Made by a program: the position numbers and the translations under genes
Notes under the pieces: model-generated
What the model was told of the DNA's origin: nothing
The model's database searches: none
The model's input: only the letters and a program-made list of their open reading frames with translations
From: DASRAA01 sp036512955
GTDB taxonomy: Bacteria; Acidobacteriota; Terriglobia; Terriglobales; Acidobacteriaceae
Assembly: GCA_036512955.1 (NCBI GenBank)
Contig: DATBZX010000134.1
Span: forward strand, 1-12,495
Length of the DNA stretch: 12,495 bases
Direction of reading: 5' to 3'
Shown: positions 6,993-12,495 of the stretch, in pieces
Position numbering within the stretch: the stretch's first letter is position 1
Layout of the letters: every line of letters begins with the position of its first letter

Positions 6993-8168
6993 ATGTCAGA
7001 TATCACCGCAATGGACACACCTCCCGCTCCCCTGGTCGTGCTGACCGAAGACGAAACCCTCTTTCGCGATACTATTCGGCAATTCGCTGACGAAACCGTG
7101 AGACCGCACGTTAAGGAAATGGATGAGAAGGGCGTATTCGAGCCCTCGCTGATTCGCAACTTCTTCGAGTTGGGGTTGATGGGTATCGAAGTCCCCGAGC
7201 AGTATGGGGGCGGCGGCGGCACATTCTTCGAAGCCATCCTTGCCGTTGAGGAACTGTCGCGCGTGGATGCCTCGGTGGGCGTGATTGTCGATGTGCAGAA
7301 CACGCTGGTGAACAACGCGCTGATGCGCTGGACCACCGAAGAGCAGAAGAAACGCTACCTGCCGCGCATGTGCTCTGACACCGTGGGAGCGTACGCGCTG
7401 AGCGAAGCCAACTCAGGCTCAGACGCGTTCGCGCTGCAGACGCGTGCGGAACTGAAGGGCGATGAGTACATCCTCAACGGCCAGAAGCTCTGGATCACCA
7501 ACGCCAAAGAAGCCGGCGTATTCATCCTGCTGGCCACGGTTGATCCCTCTGCAGGCTACAAGGGCATCACCGCCTTCGTCGTGGAGAAGGAATTTCCCGG
7601 CTTCAGCGTGGGCAAGAAAGAAGACAAGCTGGGCATCCGCGCCTCCAGCACGTGCGAGTTGATCCTGGTGGATTGCAAGGTTCCCAAGGCCAATGTGCTT
7701 GGTGAAGTCGGCAAGGGCTACAAGATTGCCATCGAGACCCTCAACGAAGGCCGCATTGGCATTGGCGCACAGATGCTTGGACTGGCCCGAGGCGCGTTGG
7801 AGTTCGCCATCAAATACGCGCAAGAACGCAAACAGTTTGGCCGCCCCATCGCCGAGTTCCAGGGCATCCAGTTCCAGATCGCGCAAATGGCGACTGAGAT
7901 CGAGGCCGCCCGCATGCTGCTCTATAACTGCGCCCGCATGAAGGACGCCGGCATGAACTTCGTGAAAGAAGCGGCGATGACCAAGCTTTTCTCGTCGCAG
8001 GTGGCCGAGCGCGTGGCGTCGTTGTGTGTAGAGATTTACGGCGGGTACGGGTTCACCAAAGACTATCCGGTAGAGAAATACTTCCGCGACTCCAAGATCG
8101 GGAAGATCTACGAGGGCACATCGAACATGCAGTTGCAAACCATTGCCAAGCTGGTGATGGGCAAGTAG
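6993..8168 (+). CDS. Acyl-CoA dehydrogenase, short/branched-chain type
   Basis: This 391-residue cytoplasmic FAD enzyme introduces the alpha-beta double bond into acyl-CoA and passes electrons to electron-transfer flavoprotein. All three domains are present: an N-terminal helical domain (about 20-130), a middle beta domain (about 135-230; YALSEANSGSDAF and the WITNAKEAGVF flavin-binding segments) and a C-terminal helical domain (about 240-391; ERKQFGRPIAEFQGIQFQIA). The catalytic base is E374 in KIYEGTSNMQ, the position used by short-, medium- and short/branched-chain enzymes. The stretch from LGIRASSTCEL through LNEGRIGIGAQMLGLARG closely recalls mammalian ACADSB, so butyryl- or 2-methylbutyryl-CoA-like substrates are likely in fatty-acid or isoleucine/valine breakdown. 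The length is typical. The next gene follows after 12 bases. Confidence 0.95.
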   Translation: MSDITAMDTPPAPLVVLTEDETLFRDTIRQFADETVRPHVKEMDEKGVFEPSLIRNFFELGLMGIEVPEQYGGGGGTFFEAILAVEELSRVDASVGVIVDVQNTLVNNALMRWTTEEQKKRYLPRMCSDTVGAYALSEANSGSDAFALQTRAELKGDEYILNGQKLWITNAKEAGVFILLATVDPSAGYKGITAFVVEKEFPGFSVGKKEDKLGIRASSTCELILVDCKVPKANVLGEVGKGYKIAIETLNEGRIGIGAQMLGLARGALEFAIKYAQERKQFGRPIAEFQGIQFQIAQMATEIEAARMLLYNCARMKDAGMNFVKEAAMTKLFSSQVAERVASLCVEIYGGYGFTKDYPVEKYFRDSKIGKIYEGTSNMQLQTIAKLVMGK

Positions 8169-8180
8169 GAAAGGCTCGCC

Positions 8181-8555
8181 ATGCTCGCATCGGAGAAGAT
8201 CCTTGGCTTCGTGCCGATTACCGACGCCGCTCGCGCAAAATCGTTTTACGCGGAAAAGCTTGGGCTGAAGTTCGTCAGCGAGGACTCCTTCGCTGTGGTC
8301 TTCGACGCAAACGGAATCATGCTTCGCCTGACGAGAGTGCAGGAACTCACGCCGCAGCCGTTTACGATTCTGGGATGGCAGGTCTCAGACATCGTGGCGA
8401 CGGTGAAGCGGCTTCACGAGGCTGGAGTAACGTTCGAGCGCTACGGCGGATTCATGCAACAGGACGAGCTTGGCATATGGGACGCACCCGGCGGCACCCG
8501 CGTGGCGTGGTTTAAGGACCCAGACGGCAACACGCTCAGCGTTTCGCAGCACTGA
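8181..8555 (+). CDS. VOC-superfamily (glyoxalase/bleomycin-resistance-like) protein
   Basis: This 124-residue protein forms one VOC domain with two beta-alpha-beta-beta-beta modules: FVPITDAARAKSFYAEKLGL at the start, LGWQVSDIVATVKRLHEAGV in the middle and FKDPDGNTLSVSQH at the end. VOC proteins include glyoxalase I, extradiol dioxygenases, methylmalonyl-CoA epimerase and binding proteins. Two positions that normally bind the metal look replaced: the first-strand histidine by phenylalanine (FVPITD), and the final-strand glutamate by serine (NTLSVS). It may therefore be a non-metal binding protein or use a different site. An AGGAAAGG lies just before the ATG, and the gene starts 12 bases after the acyl-CoA dehydrogenase stop, so the two are co-transcribed. 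A specific role in that pathway is only suggested. Confidence 0.88.
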   Translation: MLASEKILGFVPITDAARAKSFYAEKLGLKFVSEDSFAVVFDANGIMLRLTRVQELTPQPFTILGWQVSDIVATVKRLHEAGVTFERYGGFMQQDELGIWDAPGGTRVAWFKDPDGNTLSVSQH

Positions 8556-9194
8556 TCACTCGACGAAACGCAGGATCCCGAACACTTCAGGCACGTGAAA
8601 GTTCGGCTGGGGAGTTTCGGTCGGCTGCCAGGCTCCATAGAAGCGGTGGGGATCGATCCCTTCGCAGCGGAAAAAGTTCACGCGCCACGGTTGAGTGGGT
8701 TCAAATCGAGCAGTGATCGCGCCGATTGGAATGGCCATCTCGGCGATCCACTCTTGTTTGGATTCGTCGACAGTAACTGAGCTTCGCATCCCGCTGGTGA
8801 TGTGCCTCAGTCCCTGAGGTGTGATGTCAAGGTCGAGCCACTGGCCATTCGGGCTGACCTCGAACTCCTTGTAATACTTCTCGCCAAAACGATCGGGCTG
8901 CAGAAAAACTTCCGCCACATCGCGGTCCCAGAGTTCATCCCTGCGCGCGCTCGAGTCGGCATCCAAAAAAAAATGAAGCGTTCGGTAGCGGCAGCAAAAA
9001 CGCAGGTAAAGCTCTGACTCACTCCAGAGGATCGAAACTTCGGTCCGTCTCTGCGGATCTTCGTTCTTCCCCTGCCAGTCGTGGAAAAAGCAGGTAGGGG
9101 TCGGGCGCTCCCATTCTTCGTTAAGAGGAAAACCGTCCGCACCAACTGGTTGGCTGAGACGAACGGCTGTGACGTCCGAGTTGGCCGCGGGCAA
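8556..9194 (-). CDS. Carbohydrate-binding family 9-like (CBM9/DOMON-type) protein
   Basis: This 212-residue single-domain protein has no visible signal peptide or membrane segment. The CBM9-like beta-sandwich is recognisable from about residue 10 to the end: WERPTP, TEVSILWSESELYLRF, LWDRDVAEVFLQPDRFGEKY, KEFEVSPNGQWLDLDI, EWIAEMAIPIGAI, and a C-terminal WQPTETPQPNFHVPEVFGIL. Related domains bind sugars in xylanases, but stand-alone versions are common in Acidobacteria and their ligand is not established. The start is TTG at 9194, because no ATG or GTG occurs in frame before the domain. The preceding gene's TAG lies two codons upstream in the same frame, and GAGG in its last codons could serve as ribosome site, so translation is probably coupled. 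A run of nine T on the coding strand (8965-8973) crosses the gene without breaking it. Confidence 0.85.
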   Translation of the reverse strand: MPAANSDVTAVRLSQPVGADGFPLNEEWERPTPTCFFHDWQGKNEDPQRRTEVSILWSESELYLRFCCRYRTLHFFLDADSSARRDELWDRDVAEVFLQPDRFGEKYYKEFEVSPNGQWLDLDITPQGLRHITSGMRSSVTVDESKQEWIAEMAIPIGAITARFEPTQPWRVNFFRCEGIDPHRFYGAWQPTETPQPNFHVPEVFGILRFVE

Positions 9195-9197
9195 CGG

Positions 9198-10430
9198 CTA
9201 ATCAACCTCGTGCTTGGCGGTGTAGCCTTCGCGCGCAACAATCTGGTACTTAATTTCGTGGTTCTTTTCGTCTTTTATCTGCAACGGCGTGCCGTCCGGG
9301 CCCGTCAGTTCCACCTTCAGCTTGCGATACGTACCGTCCTGCTTGGGATTGCTGGATTGGTAAGTGATGGTGTACTGATTGCGAATCGACTGCGCAATCT
9401 CCTTGAAGTCCTCGGGAAGTTCTCCCATGAAACGGGGCGCATACCAGCGTCCGCCTGTCAGTTGGGCGAAGGTCTTCATCTGGTTGTCGGCCATGATGTA
9501 GTCCATGTTGGCCATGTTGAAGTCGGGATTGTTCCCATATCGCGATTCCGCGACCAGGCGCATCGCGGTTCCGGTCGTGACCGTATAGATCGTGACGTTG
9601 GGAGTGCTCTTGACCTTCTTGAGGATCTTGTCAAAGGTCATATGACTCATGGTGTCGCGGCCACTGGCGACGATCACCAATTCTTTGTGTCCGGGGAGGC
9701 GGTCGAGGCGATCCAGCGTGTCGTACATTGCGTCCCACAGGTTGGTTTCGCTGAATCCGGGAATGCGTAACATATTCAGCGCCCCGAAGATCGCCTGCTT
9801 GTCCTGGGTGAAATCCACAAGAATATGGGACTTCATGTCGAACTCGACCACGGCGACCCAATCGATCGGTTTCAGGCTCGAAGCGAACACGTACGACGAA
9901 TTCAGCGCGTCGTACATGAAGCTGTAGTCGGTCGAGGCAAACTCGACCAATAGAACCGCCGTAATCGGCGCCTCGCTTTGAGTTACGGTCTGGATCTTCT
10001 GGGGAACTCCGTCCTCCCACACCTTGAAATGCTCTTTCGCCACGTTGGGTGGCAACGCCAGTGGCCGGCCGTCTTTCATGGTCACGCGGGCATCGACCGT
10101 GACCACGGGTACGTCCACGTGCAGGGAGTATTCCGGAATGTCGGCCTGCTTCTTCGGCTTTGGAGGCGGAGGAGTGTCGTCCGTTGATTCCTGCTTCTTG
10201 GGGACCGCCATGGGTCCCACTTCGCCGCCGGGACCACCAGCTTCGGCGGGCACCTGGTCCGGTTTCTGGGAAGTCTGGCTTTGCGACGACGATTGGGTGT
10301 CTGTCGATTGGGCCATGCCGGGAACCGCCAGGGCCATCTGGATGGCGACAATGGCAAGAATTCCTGCGCCCAGAGAGCGCCAGGTAAGGAGTACATTGCC
10401 GTTGTTTACCATTTGCTTCCTACGATACAT
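9198..10430 (-). CDS. Secreted VWFA-related protein, acidobacterial type
   Basis: This protein of about 410 residues has a signal peptide with a positive start (MYRRKQ), a hydrophobic core, and likely cleavage after PGMA near residue 40. A low-complexity linker follows (about 42-97, rich in S, Q, P and K, with PPPPKPKK). A beta-rich segment PVVTVDARVTMKDGRPL and then a VWA domain (about 157-356) complete the layout. The VWA metal site is degenerate: the usual DxSxS is ExAxT (E163, A165, T167), although T229 in FSETNLWDA and D259 in SGRDTMSH are kept. The C-terminal NQYTITYQSSNPKQDGTYRK is typical of VWFA-related acidobacterial proteins. It probably mediates binding outside the cytoplasmic membrane; the ligand is unknown. 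The start is uncertain among ATGs at 10448, 10430 and 10412. The first leaves almost no leader after the promoter; the other two have GAGG and AGGA sites. It is followed at once by the CBM9-like gene. Confidence 0.88.
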   Translation of the reverse strand: MYRRKQMVNNGNVLLTWRSLGAGILAIVAIQMALAVPGMAQSTDTQSSSQSQTSQKPDQVPAEAGGPGGEVGPMAVPKKQESTDDTPPPPKPKKQADIPEYSLHVDVPVVTVDARVTMKDGRPLALPPNVAKEHFKVWEDGVPQKIQTVTQSEAPITAVLLVEFASTDYSFMYDALNSSYVFASSLKPIDWVAVVEFDMKSHILVDFTQDKQAIFGALNMLRIPGFSETNLWDAMYDTLDRLDRLPGHKELVIVASGRDTMSHMTFDKILKKVKSTPNVTIYTVTTGTAMRLVAESRYGNNPDFNMANMDYIMADNQMKTFAQLTGGRWYAPRFMGELPEDFKEIAQSIRNQYTITYQSSNPKQDGTYRKLKVELTGPDGTPLQIKDEKNHEIKYQIVAREGYTAKHEVD

Positions 10431-10459
10431 CGAACGCCTCGTCGCCATAATTCTCTGCT

Positions 10460-10488
10460 AGTATAGCTGCACTTCAACCTCTTGTGAT
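10460..10488 (-). promoter_or_regulatory. Sigma70-like promoter for the VWFA/CBM9 gene pair
   Basis: On the minus strand a good -10 box TATACT (10465-10460) is preceded by 17 bases and a -35 box ATCACA (10488-10483; four of six matches to TTGACA). Transcription would start near 10453, five bases before the first ATG. This favours the downstream ATG at 10430 or 10412 as the true start. Confidence 0.55.
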
Positions 10489-10508
10489 CTGGCGCGACTG
10501 CGCTCTTA

Positions 10509-10533
10509 AGACGTATTGAACCCTGATACGTCT
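10509..10533. repeat. Inverted repeat 1 in the divergent promoter region
   Basis: AGACGTAT (10509-10516) and ATACGTCT (10526-10533) form a perfect 8-bp dyad around a nine-base centre. It lies about 20 bases upstream of the -35 box of the VWFA promoter and well upstream of the S55-type gene. This is the size and spacing of an operator for a dimeric regulator. Confidence 0.6.
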
Positions 10534-10575
10534 AAACAGTCGCGGCGATTATTGGGTGCGGGACTTCCTTCTGGT

Positions 10576-10601
10576 CGCGTCTAACATCTTTGTCAGACGC
10601 G
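10576..10601. repeat. Inverted repeat 2 in the divergent promoter region
   Basis: CGCGTCT (10576-10582) and AGACGCG (10595-10601) form a perfect 7-bp dyad around a 12-base centre. It shares the AGACG/CGTCT half-site with inverted repeat 1, 67 bases away centre to centre. It lies about 50 bases before the S55-type start codon, so it may be an operator or a hairpin in the leader. Confidence 0.55.
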
Positions 10602-10617
10602 TGGGATTTCCTGCCGG

Positions 10618-10634
10618 AGCGCGGCTGTCGCGCT
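10618..10634 (+). other. GC-rich hairpin in the leader of the S55-type gene
   Basis: AGCGCG-GCTGT-CGCGCT makes a 6-bp all-paired stem with a five-base loop. It ends nine bases before the Shine-Dalgarno GAGG (10644-10647) of the following gene. If transcribed, it could influence ribosome access. No T-run follows, so it is not a terminator. Confidence 0.4.
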
Positions 10635-10652
10635 TTGAGTTTTGAGGTCAGG

Positions 10653-12452
10653 ATGTCCGTAATGCGCAGCGTTATTTCGTCAGCTCTGCTTTGTCTACTT
10701 ACGATGGCCGCTATGGCCGCCGCTTTGCAACCTAAAGTCCAAATCATGCCCGAAGGCCAGGTCAAGGCCGGCATGCACGGCGTCGCCTTCACCGTTTTCG
10801 AGGGGGTGAAGCCGGAAGCCATCGACGTCGAGATTCTCGGCGTGCTCCGCAACATGGCTGGGCCGAAATCGGACGTCATCCTGGTGCGTTTGCACGGCGC
10901 CAAGGTGGAATACACCGGCGTCGTCGCGGGCATGAGCGGCAGCCCGGTTTATATCGACGGCAAACTGGTCGGAGCGATTGCGTATCGCATCGGCGAGTTC
11001 TCCAAAGAGCCGATCGCAGGTGTGACTCCAGCCGCATCGATGATGGAAATTAACGAACTCGACAGGACGCCTTCGCCTGAAATGGAGGCGGCCAAAACTG
11101 GCGCGGAATTAGCCGCCAGCCACACTTCCGGCCCCGGATTCTCTGCCTTGCCGGGCCAGCCCGATGCGAGTTACGCCAACCTTCTCAAGCCGATCGAAAC
11201 TCCCCTGGTTTTCAGCGGATTCAACGAAGGCACGATCCGGATGTTCTCGCAGCAGTTTGCCGCCGCCGGAGTGGTTCCAGTGATGGGCGCCGGATCGGTG
11301 AGCGACGACAAACAGCCCGAACCACTCGAGCCCGGTTCCGCCGTCAGCGCGATCCTGGTTCGGGGCGACATGAGTATCGCCGGCACCTGTACCGTGACTT
11401 ATCTCGACGCCTCCAACCTGCTGGCGTGCGGACATCCGCTTTTGCAGTCCGGAAACGTTGACATGCCGATGACCAAGGCGACGGTGCTTGCGACGCTGGC
11501 CTCGCCCGCCAACTCCTTCAAGATCGTCAACACCACCGAATCGGTCGGATCGTTCGTGCAGGACCGCCGCACTGGCATTATGGGGCGCTTTGACCGTGAG
11601 CCCCACATGATCCCGGTCACGCTGAACTTCCACGGCGCCGCGCACCCCAAGCAGATTCATTTCGAGGTGCTCAACAACGCCAAGATCACTCCGACGGCGA
11701 TGATGGCCACGGTGTTCAACGCACTTCAGGGCATGAACGAGTACGGCGAGGACACGACCTATCGCCTGACCGGCAATATTTCCGTCCAGGGATACCCCAA
11801 GCTGGGCGTTCAGAACATGTATGCTCCGGTGGACGGCAGTACTCCCACGGCTTATGCCATCGCAGTGTCGATTGGCGAACGCTTTGGCCGCATCTACGAG
11901 AACCCTTACGAGACGCCGACGATCCAGGGCGTGCAACTGAATTTCGACCTGGTTCCTGAGCGACGTACAGCCCGACTGGAGAACGCACGCACCGACGTGA
12001 CCGAAGCGCGGCCCGGCGATACCATCACCATCGAGACCCTGCTTCGTCCGTATCGCGGCGAAAGTATGGTTCGGCAAATTCCTGTACGCATTCCAACTTC
12101 GGCTCCCAAGGGCACGTTGCGCATCCTGGTAAGCGACGGTGAAACTCTCGACAAGTTGCGCCGCGTTCCGCCAACCATGAGCCGCCGCCTTCCGTTAGGC
12201 TCAACCATCGCACTCCTGAACAAGGAGCACACTAACTCGCAGGTTTATGTTTCGCTGTTGGAACCGAATCCGCAGGCCATGGTGAGCGATACCGTCATGC
12301 CAACGCTTCCACTCTCTGTCATGAACGTCATGGATGGAATGCGCGGCACGCAGGACATGGTCGTGGTTGGCGAGTCGGCGACCAGCGAGGCCTCTGCGCC
12401 TGTTGATTACGTGGTTTCCGGAGCGCAAATCATCACCCTGAACATCAAGTAA
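10653..12452 (+). CDS. Secreted SpoIVB-like (peptidase family S55) protein with permuted motif order
   Basis: This is a 599-residue protein with a signal peptide (MSVMRSVISSALLCLLTMAAMAA, cut near residue 23-25). Residues of about 33-130 match the C-terminal half of SpoIVB/S55 peptidases: KAGMHGVAFTVFEGVKPE, a DVILVRL strand, then GMSGSPVYIDGKLVGA with the likely nucleophile S95. Residues of about 225-290 match the N-terminal half: AGTCTVTYLDASNLLACGHP with the likely catalytic H261, and DMPMTKATV. SpoIVB has the histidine first and the serine last, so the order here is reversed. Residues of about 300-599 are beta-rich, of unknown function. SpoIVB is a signalling serine protease of sporulation; no spore role is implied here, and an envelope protease or scaffold is more likely. 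ATG 10653 was chosen for its GAGG five bases upstream; the in-frame TTG at 10590 lies inside inverted repeat 2. Confidence 0.9.
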   Translation: MSVMRSVISSALLCLLTMAAMAAALQPKVQIMPEGQVKAGMHGVAFTVFEGVKPEAIDVEILGVLRNMAGPKSDVILVRLHGAKVEYTGVVAGMSGSPVYIDGKLVGAIAYRIGEFSKEPIAGVTPAASMMEINELDRTPSPEMEAAKTGAELAASHTSGPGFSALPGQPDASYANLLKPIETPLVFSGFNEGTIRMFSQQFAAAGVVPVMGAGSVSDDKQPEPLEPGSAVSAILVRGDMSIAGTCTVTYLDASNLLACGHPLLQSGNVDMPMTKATVLATLASPANSFKIVNTTESVGSFVQDRRTGIMGRFDREPHMIPVTLNFHGAAHPKQIHFEVLNNAKITPTAMMATVFNALQGMNEYGEDTTYRLTGNISVQGYPKLGVQNMYAPVDGSTPTAYAIAVSIGERFGRIYENPYETPTIQGVQLNFDLVPERRTARLENARTDVTEARPGDTITIETLLRPYRGESMVRQIPVRIPTSAPKGTLRILVSDGETLDKLRRVPPTMSRRLPLGSTIALLNKEHTNSQVYVSLLEPNPQAMVSDTVMPTLPLSVMNVMDGMRGTQDMVVVGESATSEASAPVDYVVSGAQIITLNIK

Positions 12453-12495
12453 CAGTCGCTCAGGTAATTTAGCGCCTTGGTCGGGACGGCTGCCC

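Noticed and set aside
7419..8138. A 239-codon minus-strand frame opposite the acyl-CoA dehydrogenase
   Set aside because: It is a shadow of a strongly conserved gene; its composition (L, A, H, G rich) is what reversed acyl-CoA dehydrogenase codons give.
10517..10535. ECF-type promoter TGAACC plus CGTCTAA ahead of the S55-type gene
   Set aside because: Only six bases separate the two elements, whereas ECF promoters need about 15-17; both elements are also part of inverted repeat 1.
10576..10634. A CRISPR array or riboswitch suggested by clustered repeats in the 10449-10652 gap
   Set aside because: The repeats are two single dyads and one hairpin of different sequence, with no repeat-spacer periodicity and no match to a riboswitch core that I recognise.
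11109..12077. A 322-codon open frame on the minus strand inside the S55-type gene
   Set aside because: It lies wholly antisense to a gene with recognised motifs, its translation is rich in H, R and G with no domain character, and such long antisense frames are common in GC-rich genes.

Overview
The window looks like part of the chromosome of an acidobacterium (Acidobacteriota, class Terriglobia or a close relative). It carries three gene types typical of that phylum. These are an 850-residue duplicated ABC permease with no ATPase gene beside it (the 'acidobacterial duplicated orphan permease' type), a secreted VWFA-related protein of the acidobacterial kind, and a secreted SpoIVB/S55-type protein. 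A MerR-like DNA-binding domain fused to TPR repeats and a CBM9-like protein fit the same picture. This assignment comes from reading protein families, not from a database search.

Layout. (1) Positions 1-1533 are the end of a mobile region. They hold the first 26 codons of an IS630-family transposase running off the left edge, a small excisionase-like helix-turn-helix protein, and a tyrosine recombinase tightly coupled to it. (2) Positions 1534-1609 hold a complete tRNA-Thr(CGU) gene on the minus strand with its own sigma70-like promoter. Its 3' end faces the integrase, the classic arrangement of a genomic island inserted in a tRNA 3' end, so the island extends left and the chromosome backbone starts to the right. 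(3) Positions 1757-5406 carry the MerR-TPR gene and the orphan permease, both on the plus strand. (4) Positions 5430-6794 carry a secreted alpha/beta hydrolase on the minus strand, convergent with the permease. (5) Positions 6993-8555 are a two-gene operon: a short/branched-chain acyl-CoA dehydrogenase and a small VOC-fold protein. (6) Positions 8556-10430 are a minus-strand pair, the VWFA-related protein followed by the CBM9-like protein. (7) Positions 10653-12452 carry the S55-type protein, divergent from the VWFA gene. The shared promoter region contains two inverted repeats with a common half-site.

How the genes relate. Integrase and Xis-like protein would act together to insert and excise the island. 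The acyl-CoA dehydrogenase belongs to fatty-acid or branched-chain amino-acid catabolism. Permease, hydrolase, VWFA protein and S55 protein all act at or beyond the cytoplasmic membrane. I see no single new multi-gene defence or biosynthetic system here. The most interesting items are the S55 protein, whose serine and histidine motifs occur in the opposite order to SpoIVB (an apparent circular permutation), the paired inverted repeats in its promoter region, and the tRNA-anchored island edge. No stretch longer than 300 bases lacks a gene; the longest gaps are about 120-220 bases and are described in the entries beside them.
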